Counted from the stretch's first letter, positions 11,380 to 21,894 are shown. The stretch is 64,000 nt of DNA from Paraphoma chrysanthemicola (GCA_020744225.1 JAGMWG010000004.1:744001-808000), one strand, 5' to 3'. The notes: generated by a model not told the origin, from the letters alone. Numbers and translations are program-made.

Positions 11380-13542
11380 ATGCCGCCGAAGCGAACATGG
11401 TCCCAGGCCAATGACGGAGCCGATGCTATATCACCAGCATCACGAGGTCGAACATCGGGACCAACAACTGATGTGGCAGTTCCGTCCATTTCGCGCAAAG
11501 TCAAGGCATGCGCTTCCTGTCGTAAACAGAAGGTTAGTTCTTCTCGCAATGTGGGACATGTTGACTCATCATGTCCAGATAAAATGTATCATGAGCGAGA
11601 GCGGCCCACCCTGCAAGCGATGCACCGAACGAAATCTGTCTTGCGTATTGAATAAAAGCTTGCAGACGCTAATCGAGGAGCGTTCACAGTAAGTTCATTG
11701 GATGCTCAATGCCGTTCACTTCGGGCGGTCCAAGACCCGCATGTGCAACGCAAAGTAAGTCAACACGGGTTATGCTAAGCAAATACCAGATGGAAAGAGA
11801 CCGTCATAGACGATCTTGGCTCCATACACACTGCGCTACAGGAAGCTTTGGTGAAGCTATCACTACCACAAGCGCCACCACTCCGCACCAATGCCGCCCA
11901 GTTGCGAGAGGAAGCAGACAACGTCGAGAATGAAGATCGAGAAGATGAAGTTCCGTCGTACGATAGCTCACCACGTTTGTCGCCGAAAGAAGATGGTCTG
12001 CCAAACGCGCCCATCGATTCCCTTTACCAAATCACACGCTTGAGGAACCTTCGTTCCGATGAGTCACCTGAAGAGCGCAGGTCGTCCCTTGGCAGAGACG
12101 CTGCAACCTTCAACGACTTCATTTCAAGAGGTCTCGTCAAGGTTGAGGACGCTGAACGATTGGTGGGGCTTTTCCTCAGTCGTATAGGACACTTCATGTA
12201 CAACATTGGCACTGCGAGCGACGTGGACTTTCACAATTTGCGGCGCAGATCGTCGATATTGACCGCATGCATATGTGCAGTAGCGGCACTTCACGAGCCG
12301 GATAGCAATCACTTGTACACGGTCTGCCTTCGTGAGTTTCGTCGACTCATGTCTGCATCTATGTTCAACCGTCGCATGGACCAAGACTGCATGCGAGCAA
12401 TCTGTGTGGCCGCCTTCTGGCTACACGATATTTCCTGGATGCTAAGTGGATTCGGCATTCGGCGAGCGATGGACGTAAATCTTAGCAGCAGCTTCGAGCA
12501 AGTTCTGAGAAGCAATAGCGAAGAAGCCATGGACAATGTGCGGATTTGGTACATCTTGTGCGTATGCGACTACCACTTGTCCATCCTGTACGGTCGCCCG
12601 TCGATAGTTCGGGACGACGTAGCTTTGAATGGCTGGGAACAGCTGTTGAAAAGCCCCGTATGCAACGAATCAGACAAACGTGTGCTCAGCCAAATGGCCT
12701 TGCTTGTCATCATGGGTAACGTTCGCGAGCTCTTTGGCCCTGATACCGGGGAGGCTATTCCCATATCCCTGCTGCCTCATTTTGAGATCTTGAGTGGCCA
12801 AGTTGACCACTGGAAGAACTATTGGACCTCTAAACTACCTGGTATGTCTTCTTGGTTATGACAAAGCCTTACCTGACTGATTCACTCAGAATTACATGAA
12901 CAGCTCGGCGAATTTCCGAGAAAAGGCGGCACGCTCCAGAGTCATCTGGCAAAGCTTCATCTCAACTCCCACGTGTTTCGCGGCCTGAAGGGTGGTCCTG
13001 TCCCACAGTGTTTCCAGTCGTGTGCAGTTGCTGCTGTCACCTCTGCCACCAGCGTCATCGAGATGGTGTTGACTGATGACACTATCCGCTCTAGCCTCGC
13101 AGGCCTACCACATTATATACACAGTATGATCGCGTTCGCATGCGTATTCTTGCTGAAGATCGCGTCGCAGTATCCAGACGAGTATATACAAGACGCTGTT
13201 GTGATCGCTCTTGCCACCAGAGCGGTTCAGCAGTTTCGCATAACGCCGGTCGGAAAGCGGCATCTTGTCCATCTAATGGCCGAAGGCTTAGAGAGATTGC
13301 TCGCGAAAAAGAAAACGACTGCTTCGGAAACGAGAGAAGTCCAGCACGAGCAATCAACATCTCAGCGTGCTCGAGCTGCACCACCGACGAATGGAGATCT
13401 GGCGTCAATTACAGACAGTCCAGATATATTCAGCGAAAGTACGAATGGGATTAGCTTTGAGGACACTTTCAACTTCAGTGCTTCCTTTCTGAACTTCGAT
13501 ACTGGTACGCTAGACCTCGACTTTCCGGGATTTGGATTTTGA
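11380..13542 (+). CDS. Zn2Cys6 fungal transcription factor, 4 exons
   Basis: Exons 11380-11532, 11579-11688, 11790-12841 and 12890-13542 close in phase (655 residues). The binuclear zinc cluster is split by the first intron: CASCRKQK ends exon 1 and IKC plus CKRCTERNLSC lie in exon 2, which restores the Cx2Cx6C...Cx2Cx6C pattern. A short basic/leucine linker follows, then an acidic region and a fungal-specific regulatory domain (FLSRIGHFMYNIG, ILTACICAVAALH, VRIWYILCVCDYHLSILYGRPS). The C-terminus is acidic and Phe-rich, like an activation tail. It is a nuclear regulator; its targets are unknown. It could be Leu3/Pro1-like in organisation, but I cannot assign an orthologue. Confidence 0.9.
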
Positions 13543-14038
13543 TGGCCAAGTAACTTGCCACATGCTTCATGTCAGAACGTCGCAGGGGCTTCTGAATCGC
13601 TACAATCAATGCCAATGCCTTCCAACAGACTTTCCATATCGTCACCCTTTTGTTGTCTTCAGCTCAAGTAGTTCCTGCCCGTTCGTTGAACATCGTTGGA
13701 TTAGCTCAGCGGATTAGTCACGCATAAGCGAGATTGGGAAAGAGCGTCCAGTCTCCTTGCATCACCATACGCTTTGTCGCGACTCAGCTTCTGCCTCACA
13801 TGAACGGTAGACTAAATGGGCTCCTGGTTAATCGAACGATTCACAAGCTGATGATCGAGACTTGCGCCGTGTGTCAATGGTTGCTCTGGAAAGAGGGATA
13901 GGTATCGGAGGGAAGGCCGATACCCCACAGTCAGGCGCGGAAGCTTCACCGTGCCAGTATCGCGACTTGGTCACTTGAAAAGCGAACTGGAAAGGCCGAT
14001 TACTGCGTGTCTGAGCTGAACACATCTATCATAGCACC
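13543..14038. other. Intergenic, promoter of the DUF1537 kinase
   Basis: Holds the 3' flank of the Zn2Cys6 gene and the promoter of the kinase. A tRNA-like box A string near 13690 was examined and rejected. Confidence 0.5.
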
Positions 14039-15511
14039 ATGACAACCTCTAGTGCGGTTGTACCGCTGTCGCTCTCAGAGACCCTCGCCTCGCTCCCACC
14101 TCCACCAGCCACGTCGAACGAGCTACGATCACGAACGCGCAATGAAATACTATCGAGTTCCTCTATACCAATCCTAGTAGCTCTTGACGATGATCCGACG
14201 GGTACCCAAACTTGCCATGACATTGCGGTTTTGACAACTTGGAGTGTCCCTGTCTTGACCACTGAATTCCAGAACACAGCATCAGGCAGTGGCTTCTTCA
14301 TCCTCACAAACTCTCGCGCCCTCCATCCTCCAGAAGCTCGAAAGCTCACCATCGAGATATGTCAAAATTTGAAGGAAGCTGCAGCACAAGCCGGCAAGAC
14401 ATTCGAGGTCGTCTTGCGCGGCGACTCCACGCTGCGGGGCCACTTTCCAGTGGAGCCAGAGGCAGTAGAGGAAGTGTTGGGAGCCAGTGATGCTTGGATT
14501 CTTGCGCCATTCTTTCTGCAAGGCGGCCGCTACACGATCAACGATATACATTATGTGGCGGAGGGTGACACGCTGGTTCCTGCAGGCGAGACTCCATTTG
14601 CAAAAGACGCTACTTTTGGGTACAAGAGCAGCCATCTCGCAGACTGGGTAGTTGAGAAAAGCAAAGGAGTCATCATACGCGATCGCGTCGTGGGCATAGG
14701 GCTGACAGACATCCGACAAGGCGGCCCCGAGAGGGTCGTTGAGATATTGTGCAGCGCTCCAAAAGGATCCGTCCTCATTGTCAACGCCGCTGCGGAAGAA
14801 GACATGGATGTAGTCATCTTGGGCATACTGAAAGCATCCGCTCAAGGCAAGAAGTTCCTGTTCCGCTCAGCAGCGGCCTTTGTGTCGGCGCGGCTGGGCA
14901 TCTCGCCGATTCCACCCATCACAGCGCGCCAATTGAGAATGGACTCCTCTGTTGGTGGCTTAATTATTGCAGGGTCATACGTGCCCAAGACGACCGCGCA
15001 GCTCAAATCGTTGATCGCGACAAGCAAAGACAAACTCGTCACGGTCGAGCTAGATGTCAACAAGCTTCTGGAGAGCAACGCCACGCGCGAAGCAGAGCTA
15101 CAGCATGCTTTGAAGACCGCAGAACGCTACTTGTATTCTCCCAAAGATGTCTTGGTCATGACTTCTCGCGACTTGATCACCGGCGCAGACGAACGGTCAT
15201 CCTTGGACATCGGCTCCGTTGTCGCAGCAGCTCTCGTATCTTTCCTGACACGACTCGAGACTAAGCCGCGCTACGTTATTGCCAAAGGAGGTATTACAAG
15301 CAGCGACATGGCGACCAAGGCATTGGCTATGAAACGAGCAATGATCGTGGGCCAGGCAGCGCCAGGTGTACCCCTTTGGCGTTGTGATGAGCCAACAAGC
15401 AAATGGCCCGGACTGCCTTATGTTGTATTCCCTGGCAACGTTGGGGCGGAGAATGAATTGGCGACTGTGGTGGAGAGATGGCGACTGGCGAACCCGATGA
15501 ATAGGTGCTGA
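14039..15511 (+). CDS. Four-carbon acid sugar kinase (DUF1537 / OtnK family)
   Basis: Intronless, 490 residues, full length for the family. The N-terminal sugar-binding domain has the diagnostic ALDDDPTGTQT followed by FILTNSRAL and VLRGDSTLRGH; the C-terminal nucleotide-binding domain has VIAKGGITSSD and VFPGNVGAENEL. In bacteria, family members phosphorylate D-threonate, D-erythronate or 3-oxo-tetronate to feed four-carbon sugar acids into central metabolism. In fungi the enzyme is little studied, so the substrate is open. The usual bacterial partners (PdxA2-like dehydrogenase, aldolase, isomerase) are not next to it here. Confidence 0.92.
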   Translation: MTTSSAVVPLSLSETLASLPPPPATSNELRSRTRNEILSSSSIPILVALDDDPTGTQTCHDIAVLTTWSVPVLTTEFQNTASGSGFFILTNSRALHPPEARKLTIEICQNLKEAAAQAGKTFEVVLRGDSTLRGHFPVEPEAVEEVLGASDAWILAPFFLQGGRYTINDIHYVAEGDTLVPAGETPFAKDATFGYKSSHLADWVVEKSKGVIIRDRVVGIGLTDIRQGGPERVVEILCSAPKGSVLIVNAAAEEDMDVVILGILKASAQGKKFLFRSAAAFVSARLGISPIPPITARQLRMDSSVGGLIIAGSYVPKTTAQLKSLIATSKDKLVTVELDVNKLLESNATREAELQHALKTAERYLYSPKDVLVMTSRDLITGADERSSLDIGSVVAAALVSFLTRLETKPRYVIAKGGITSSDMATKALAMKRAMIVGQAAPGVPLWRCDEPTSKWPGLPYVVFPGNVGAENELATVVERWRLANPMNRC

Positions 15512-15718
15512 CCATGTCAATAGCCACAGGTTGACACGCCTTGTTTTCCGGCACAAAAGAGGCAAGAATGAATCTGGATGGGGAGAGGTTTCTCAGGTTC
15601 AGCTACGTATTTAATTTATTATGCCCGCATTCGCGCCATAGAATCCGAGCAATGCGATGAACCGAACACGACGTGTTACCATGAACTGGTCAAGAATAGC
15701 ATCTCAATGAACATAGAG

Positions 15719-15731
15719 TTTAAGTATAAGT
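15719..15731 (+). promoter_or_regulatory. TATA-like element before the secreted-protein gene
   Basis: An A/T-rich string, TTTAAGTATAAGTT, lies about 95 nt before the ATG at 15820 and is followed by a pyrimidine-rich leader. The placement suits a core promoter; this is inferred from position alone. Confidence 0.35.
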
Positions 15732-15819
15732 TTACCTACATCCACTCATGCTCTCTTTCTACCACTCTCTATTTCGCAATTTGCAGCCCAGCCAGCTACC
15801 CTCCACACAACTATCCATC

Positions 15820-16159
15820 ATGCATTTCTCCTCCACCTTCGCCATCGTTGTCCTCATCCCGCTCGCCCTAGCAAAACAATGCTCCCTCACCACCACCCGT
15901 CCGCAGCCCTGCGACTACGATAGGTGGCACCAAGAGCGCAAAACTACCATCGGTCCCGGCGTACAAGTCAACGTGCAGTGCTACTCGCTTGGCCGTTCTG
16001 TTCAGGGCAACCAGAAGTGGCTGTACGTGAGGGACAGGGAGTGTTGGGTTCCGAGTGGTGTGTTTGGGAGTAATTGTGCTGGTAAGTGTGTGCGAGGAGT
16101 AGGATGTGATTGAGCAAGGCTGATGTGAGACAGATGGTTTGCCTTACTGTGGATTTTGA
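15820..16159 (+). CDS. Small secreted cysteine-rich protein, 2 exons
   Basis: Exons 15820-16081 and 16134-16159 (donor GTAAGT, acceptor ACAG) give 95 residues. A hydrophobic signal peptide (FAIVVLIPLALA) ends before KQC. The mature part has six cysteines (KQC, PCD, QCY, ECW, NCA, YCG), an even number fitting three disulfides. Reading through the intron would instead give 97 residues with seven cysteines, so the spliced form is preferred. I recognise no family. Small size, secretion and cysteine pattern fit an apoplastic effector-like or antimicrobial protein, but no function is shown. Confidence 0.75.
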
Positions 16160-17087
16160 AGGGTAAGGAGTTCACTGCGAGAACCTGCGTGGATATAAGG
16201 AACAGTAGGCATTTCATGTTAGGTAGAGAGAATCGAAGTTTGGACTTGTGAATGGCGCCCTAGAGACACTTGGATGTCTCCAATCGATCACCCTGCCTCC
16301 GATCAGATGTGATGGAGTCTCATCCGTTGTCCTATCGCACAGAGCTCTCTTATTCTATTGTCACATAAACAAGACACCATAGTCGAGTTCACAATTGCAT
16401 CTAGAAGCAGTATCAATGCCATCGTCACCAGAGCGCAAGTCACGCTTCATCGCACGAGAAAGCACGAAATCGAAGCTTTCCAACATGAAGCTTGGCTATC
16501 CCAAGCCTCTAGTGCCGTAATCGATGCATGAACAGTAGCCTTCCGAATGAAGTATACCAAGACGCTGTAAGTTCCATCGTTGCGTCGCACTGTTACATGG
16601 GGGTTTTGGCAGTGGCAAGAACAGATTTCGTTTCGGCCGAAGTCGCGCGATACCGCTTCGGGTTGTGCCTGGACTAGCGTCCCACGTGGGGTATTGAACC
16701 ACACGAACCTTGCGGAAATGGCATCGTGAAGAAGCTGCAAAAGGCTTCATGAATGAGAGTTCTTGCAGCGCGACGTTGCTGATGCGATACGGCGCCCTGA
16801 TGGCTCTGTCCGAGAGTCATATATGCTCCGCGGCATGTCTCAGCGCCCTTTGGTTCGCGCCACTCGCCCACAATGCCAAACGACTGGCGGTGAAAAATTT
16901 CCCAGATCGCGTCTGCGAGTTTGTCCGAGCGTGAGGCTAGACTAAGTACACATCGTCAGAAAGAAGATACGCCTTTCCTTAGCTTCTTATCTTATCATCT
17001 CGGTCTTTACACTTTGTTTCCTTCTCCACACTCTGCTTCCCCGTGTTTTCCTTTCGTGAGCCAAGTGCGCTTCTGCGGCGGCGGCAA
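16160..17087. other. Intergenic region before the methyltransferase
   Basis: About 0.93 kb. Two minus-strand frames (about 97 and 65 codons around 16447-16871) are open, but they have no domain and look like chance frames. A pyrimidine-rich stretch at about 17000-17045 probably belongs to the methyltransferase leader. Confidence 0.5.
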
Positions 17088-18269
17088 ATGAGCGTCAGCC
17101 TTTCAGGCCCTTGCCTGCCACCTTCGAGCAGCTTGCCACCAATCCGCCAAATTATCTCAGCATCAGAATTACAAATCATCACCGCGCTCCGAAATTTGCA
17201 GACGTTGTACTGCCCTCTGCGCTTGCCGAGTGCGATTCCGAAGCCGACGCCAAAGTGGAAGCATATTTCTGCTGCGTCGACACCTAGCCCTGTGGACTCT
17301 GGTTACGTATCAAGAGACGAGAATCAGGTCGAAGATAGTATTGCAGCTTCTGAAGAGGTGACGGCGGCGCTACGTGCGGATCCGTTTGAGCGCACATTTG
17401 CGACAAGATGGCTGACTTCGCTGCTTGCTCGTGTGGAAGAAATGGACTTTGAAGACGACGTGAAAAGCAGCATGATCGATGATGCGGCATTCATACTCTC
17501 GTCTTTTTCTGACTCGGCGAATGAGGAAGAGGAAGAGGCTTTGACGCGCGACTTTTTGTTTCCTACGAGGTCTGGAGATGCTGTCAAGGTGACGTTGAAC
17601 GATGCACCGCTTTCCGGCACGGATCACACGGATGTTGGACTGCAGTCTTGGGGTGCGAGTATAGTGCTAAGCAGCATGATGTGTGCGAATCCAGAGCAAT
17701 TCGGCCTCACTTCACAGTTACTCGGAGAAGAAGCAAAAGTTATCGAGCTCGGTGCAGGCACCGGACTCGTCAGCTTGACGCTTGCGAGATTTCTTCCTGA
17801 AAGTGGTGCAAAAGGGTTAGATATTGCAGCGACAGACTATCATCCCGCGGTATTGGACAACTGTCAAGCAAACATCGCAACGAACTTCCCTGAAAACAGC
17901 AATAGACAACACGTCCGGACCATGCTACTGGACTGGTCGCAGCCTCCCGCAGATCTACACGCAACAGCTGATATGCTAATTGCCTCGGACGTTGTGTACG
18001 CGCCCGAACATGCCGCCTGGCTTCGCGATTGTGCCGCACACCTGCTCAAACCTGGTGGTATTTTCTGGCTGATGGTCACCGTTCGTAAGACTGGGAAGTT
18101 CGAGGGCATTCCAGAGACTGCTGAAGCAGCATTCAAGCCAGATCTTTGTCCGAGGGATGAATCGGGACGAACATTTCAGATCCTGGAGAAGCAGTGGGTG
18201 GAGAAGAGAAGAGGAATCGGAAGGGGTGACGAGACGGGATACCAGCTTTATAGAATTGGATGGGCATAG
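17088..18269 (+). CDS. Seven-beta-strand protein methyltransferase, Efm2/Rrg1-like
   Basis: Intronless, 393 residues from the first ATG; the open frame reaches further back only through a GTG. The C-terminal half is a class I SAM-dependent methyltransferase of the METTL21 type: substrate-side motif GLQSWGASIVLS, motif I VIELGAGTGLVSL at 218-230, ATDYHPAVLDN as the acidic loop, and post-motif DVVY near 313. The N-terminal half is helical with the block ALTRDFLFPTRSG that I associate with fungal Efm2/Rrg1 relatives. Such enzymes methylate lysines on translation elongation factors in the cytosol; the specific substrate is inferred from the family. Confidence 0.85.
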   Translation: MSVSLSGPCLPPSSSLPPIRQIISASELQIITALRNLQTLYCPLRLPSAIPKPTPKWKHISAASTPSPVDSGYVSRDENQVEDSIAASEEVTAALRADPFERTFATRWLTSLLARVEEMDFEDDVKSSMIDDAAFILSSFSDSANEEEEEALTRDFLFPTRSGDAVKVTLNDAPLSGTDHTDVGLQSWGASIVLSSMMCANPEQFGLTSQLLGEEAKVIELGAGTGLVSLTLARFLPESGAKGLDIAATDYHPAVLDNCQANIATNFPENSNRQHVRTMLLDWSQPPADLHATADMLIASDVVYAPEHAAWLRDCAAHLLKPGGIFWLMVTVRKTGKFEGIPETAEAAFKPDLCPRDESGRTFQILEKQWVEKRRGIGRGDETGYQLYRIGWA

Positions 18270-18442
18270 ATGTACCTGGGTAGAAGGTGTTGGGGGGATT
18301 TTGTTGCATATTTAGCGAGCATTAGATGTCCATGATGATTGCATGGTATAGATTGGTTGTTAATGGTTAGACTTTTAGACTCTATCGATTTTGCAAACCC
18401 CGTCTCCATTCCTTGGCTTTTTAGTCCTACTAGCTATCGTCC

Positions 18443-19646
18443 TCAATCCTGCACCCCCTGAATCAGGTTCTTGATCCCCTCTCCCCTAGCCGTCTTCTCC
18501 CAGGCCTCTGTAGCATTCTCGAACTTCGTCAATGAACTAATCAACGGCTTCACGTCAATCAGCCGTTTACTCAGATACCCGACTGCAAGTTCGTAATCGC
18601 CCGCGCCGTACCTAAAACACCCTCTGACAAGTAACTCCTTTTGACTCATCGCCACAATCGGAAACTCGATCTTCGGCTTCCCCAGCCCTGTCTGCACAAA
18701 CTTGCCTCCCGGCCTTAGAATGTGGATCCCCATTTCAATCGCACTTGTCGCGCCCGACGCTTCGATTACGCAGTCCACTTTCCCGCCAAAAGTATCTGTA
18801 CCATCTTCTTCTAATCCAAATTTTTTCAATAACTTGACCGCATTGTCCTCCGCCGAGATATTCGTGTCAGATACACACGTCTCCACCCCCTGCAACCACT
18901 CTCTCGCAAAATCCAGCTTCTTCGCTAGAATATCTACAATGATAACTCTCCCAGCGCCAAATTGCCGCGCAATAGCAGCACACATCAACCCAATCGTCCC
19001 ACTCCCACACACAACCACAGTCTCACCAGGCCTTACATCCGCAAGCCGCACAGCATGCACGCCCACCGCCGCCGGCTCGACGAGCACCGCCTCATCCAGA
19101 CCCAATTCGTCTGGCAGCGCGTAGCAAAAGTCCTCTTGGAGACGGAAATACTTGGTCAGACAACCAGGCGTATCAGGCGGTCCTGGAGCGGCTGCGAAGC
19201 GCATTTTGCGGCACAAGTGGTACGAGCCTGACTTGCATGGTTTGCATAAACGGCACGGTGTGCCGGGTTCGAGAGCAACGCGCGATCCTGGTTGTAGAGA
19301 AGTTACGGCGGATCCGATGGAGTGGATTGTGCCAGAGGCCTCGTGGCCGACGATGAGGCCGGTCGTGGGGTTGATGAGTTTGCCGATGCCGCCGTGGTGC
19401 CAGAAGTGGACCTGAAGTGTGTTAGATAATTGGTCAAGGAGAAAACGATGCTGAGATAAGATGCAATGGTAGATGTGAAGGAGGGCTTACATCGCTGCCG
19501 CAGACGCCGACGTATGCGATGCGGACAATGACATCGTGCGGGTCAAGGATTTCGGGGATAGGTGAGTCTTCTAGTTTTGCGGATTTTGGACCGTAGAGAA
19601 CAATGGACGGATTTTGCATTGTGGAAATGGGAGCTGGAGAAGTCAT
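18443..19646 (-). CDS. Zinc-dependent medium-chain dehydrogenase (sorbitol/xylitol/arabinitol type), 2 exons
   Basis: Exons 19646-19491 and 19411-18443 join in phase 0 (374 residues). The catalytic zinc ligands are visible as GVCGSD and GHEASG, and the four-cysteine structural zinc loop is CRLCKPC...HLC. The cofactor fold has GSGTIGLMCAAIA followed by VDILAKKLDFA, with an Asp at the strand end, which favours NAD over NADP. The DVHFW...GGIG block resembles sorbitol, xylitol and L-arabinitol dehydrogenases, which oxidise polyols in pentose/hexitol catabolism. The exact substrate is not fixed by sequence. A second in-frame ATG (MQNPSIV) could be the start. Confidence 0.9.
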
Positions 19647-20020
19647 GGTGGAGGTGTCAGGAAAGACGTGATGGTGAAGTTCAGTTCAGTTCGACTATGA
19701 TACAGGAGGTTGTGAGGGTTACTGATATACACCGTTCCCTTCAGGCGCCCACTCAGTCTTACATGTTGATGCAATCATCACGATTGCTCTATTGAATCCT
19801 GTTCATACTGTTGCTCGACAGGATGAATGCGGGGACTTAGACGCGTGTAATCTTGCCCCGCAATTGGCTGAATCGGCATGACGCAGCCCCTTCCGGACCT
19901 CGCAGTTTGTCTTGTCTTACATCAAAAGCCTTTGATGGTAGCGCCGTAAGAGCACTCGCTTGTATATCAGAAATACGTTCAAGCTGGAGTACGCAACTTC
20001 CCTCTATCCAGCCTGCTCGG
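19647..20020. other. Intergenic, promoter of the polyol-type dehydrogenase
   Basis: Short region between tandem minus-strand genes. No gene or repeat seen. Confidence 0.5.
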
Positions 20021-20767
20021 TCATCCTCGTCCACCTGTCAGGTCAACTCCTAACATGCTCATAAACTGACCACTCGATGGACCACCCCTCTCCATCTGCA
20101 TCATCTGCCTACGCATGGAAGTGCCATCCTGGCCCATCAAACCTGCACCAGACACTGCCTCTGCGAACATTCTCAGCTGCATCGGCATCTTTTGATCACC
20201 GTAATGCTCGATGACTTCCTGCTTGGTAACCTTCCGTCGAAGATCATTCCAGGCCCCACTCTCCGCGTATGTCTCACACTCTCTCTGCTTCTCGTCATTC
20301 CACCATGGTGGAAGTATGTTCGACCGCGAAGCCGCCTGTGCGATGTACTGGCGGAATGGGCCGATGCTCGAAGGCGCTCCGGTATAAAGGCTGTCAGGAG
20401 TGATCTTGCCTTCGAGACTCGCCTCATCTGCTTGACGCAAGCGGAACGAGTCGATGAGCAGCTTATATACATCCTTCTCCGAGCGATCGTGCAAGTATTT
20501 GCCATGATCCAGCTTCGTGAATGGGTTTGGTACGTGTGTGTCGAGATCTTTCATGCGAGCTGCGGAGTATGTGGAGCTGTGCTCGTTGTTGAGAGTACGG
20601 GAAGCGTTGGTGCTGCAGATCTTCTTGTGTGCTTTCCAGTCTGCTTTCTGACAGTCGCGACTACAGTACTGCGTCGTCTTGCATTTGGCACAGGCTTTGA
20701 GATTGCTGAGATTGGCAGCGGCGGCTGTCTTCTTGCACGTCGCACAGCTTGGAGCTGTATCAGCCAT
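20021..20767 (-). CDS. MYND-type zinc finger protein
   Basis: Intronless, 248 residues. An N-terminal MYND finger at about 8-51 has the full ligand series: CATC, CAKC, YCSRDCQ, then HKKIC. The rest is a helical region with conserved-looking blocks (FTKLDHGKYLHDRSEKDVYKLL and LPPWWNDEKQRECE) and a Met/Gln-rich tail. This layout is common in fungal proteins of the Mss51-like/zf-MYND class with no catalytic domain. MYND fingers bind proline-rich partners; the role is unknown. Confidence 0.88.
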   Translation of the reverse strand: MADTAPSCATCKKTAAAANLSNLKACAKCKTTQYCSRDCQKADWKAHKKICSTNASRTLNNEHSSTYSAARMKDLDTHVPNPFTKLDHGKYLHDRSEKDVYKLLIDSFRLRQADEASLEGKITPDSLYTGAPSSIGPFRQYIAQAASRSNILPPWWNDEKQRECETYAESGAWNDLRRKVTKQEVIEHYGDQKMPMQLRMFAEAVSGAGLMGQDGTSMRRQMMQMERGGPSSGQFMSMLGVDLTGGRG

Positions 20768-21070
20768 GATGTCGGCTGGGAGAGAACATTCAAGAGGTTG
20801 TGACAGACTCGTAATTTTACAGGAGGTTGGTAGGTGGATCGAGCAAGGAGAACACGAGGAGGAAAAGTTATTGCTCGTGCATGCAGTTTGCTCGCATATG
20901 CAGGTGGGGTCACACCATGAACGGGAGGGCGCATGCTCTCCGCGGGGAAACTGCGCACGTTTGCATCACGAACTCACGTGCGAAACCTCTTTGTGAGACT
21001 GTCTTAGCTCGATCCCCTAATTACCTCGACGACTCTTTACGGTTCCTGGCCCCTGCTACATATCCAAACA
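20768..21070. other. Intergenic, promoter of the MYND gene
   Basis: About 300 nt between the MYND start and the SDR tail. Nothing else supported. Confidence 0.5.
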
Positions 21071-21199
21071 TCACATAGTCTCCCTTTGCCTGCCCTCTCC
21101 CCTCTGATTCCACTCCCGATCAAACACGGGTAGACTTCTTTGTGCCGTCGGTACGACGTCCAATGCCTTGATACTGACCCTATCCTTCTGACTTAGCAT
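21071..21199 (-). pseudogene. Out-of-frame C-terminal tail of the SDR gene
   Basis: Forty-two codons plus stop lie in the -1 frame relative to the SDR body. They read from MLSQKDRVSIKALDVV to a C-terminus containing FDREWNQRG, which is how the ends of fungal YdfG-like SDRs look to me. The SDR body stops immediately upstream at TAA (21193), so one base appears to be missing near 21195-21205. No GT lies between the two parts, so an ordinary intron cannot join them. It is either a real frameshift or a sequence error. Confidence 0.6.
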
Positions 21200-21894
21200 A
21201 ATGCTGCTGCCTCCGCAACATCATCTGCAACAAGCGGCTCAAAGCCTTCCATGAAGTCATTATAACTGCCTTTGTCGTACCCAACTCGTTGCTCGTGAAA
21301 GTTGGTTGCCACGACGCCAGGCCGGAGTGCAAGCACTTTGATGTCTGTGCCAACGAGCTCGGTGCGTAGGACATTGGTGAAGGCTTCTTGGCATGCTTTG
21401 CTTGCGTGATATACTGCTTCCCCAGGAAAAGGTGGAACCTCGAGTCCTGTCGTGCTCGTTACATTCAGAATTGTACCTTTGCCGCGGGCTTTCATTTTGC
21501 CTTCGTTAAGCACTGCGTATGTGGCGAACATGAACCCATTAATGTTTGTGCCGGTCATCGTAATAATGTCTTGGATCTTGAGATCGGGAAACGCATTCGG
21601 AGCTCCGATTGCGAGACCGGCGTTGTTGATCAGCACATCAATGTGGTCCACCTCTTTGATCATATTGCTGATCGCGGTAGAGAGTGCTGTGTGGTCTTGC
21701 ACATCCACGGCGACAGTGAAAACCTTGAGTCCGTCATGCACAGACTCCAGCTCACTGGCAAGAGACTTGAGCTTGTCGTCTGAGCGAGCGAACAGAATCA
21801 AGGTCGCAGACTCGGTGGCCAAACGGCGTGCGATTGCGGCACCGATGCCCATGGAGGCTCCTGTAATCAGGACCGTCTTGCCTTGAAGCGACAT
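21193..21894 (-). CDS. Short-chain dehydrogenase/reductase (YdfG/YMR226C-like), truncated at its C-terminus
   Basis: 233 residues as read from MSLQGKTVLITGAS. Rossmann motif TGASMGIG near 12-19, NNAG in the central strand, and the active-site set Ser (NVTSTTG) and YHASK are all intact, so the catalytic core is complete. The family includes NADP-dependent 3-hydroxy acid/serine dehydrogenases. The frame ends in EAAALC-stop, about 40 residues short; the missing tail follows in another frame (21071-21199). The open frame also extends upstream to 22017, but the internal ATG at 21894 fits the family start. Confidence 0.82.
   Translation of the reverse strand: MSLQGKTVLITGASMGIGAAIARRLATESATLILFARSDDKLKSLASELESVHDGLKVFTVAVDVQDHTALSTAISNMIKEVDHIDVLINNAGLAIGAPNAFPDLKIQDIITMTGTNINGFMFATYAVLNEGKMKARGKGTILNVTSTTGLEVPPFPGEAVYHASKACQEAFTNVLRTELVGTDIKVLALRPGVVATNFHEQRVGYDKGSYNDFMEGFEPLVADDVAEAAALC

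Noticed and set aside
13680..13755. Possible tRNA: TTAGCTCAGCGGATTAG resembles a box A
   Set aside because: No box B (GGTTCRANYCC-like) at the right distance and no cloverleaf pairing by eye.
16447..16871. Two minus-strand frames of about 97 and 65 codons
   Set aside because: No domain and no support for a gene; open length is within chance.
7150..19646. Secondary-metabolite or sugar-acid gene cluster (hydrolase, Zn2Cys6 factor, kinase, dehydrogenase)
   Set aside because: No backbone synthase or matching pathway set, and unrelated housekeeping genes are interspersed.
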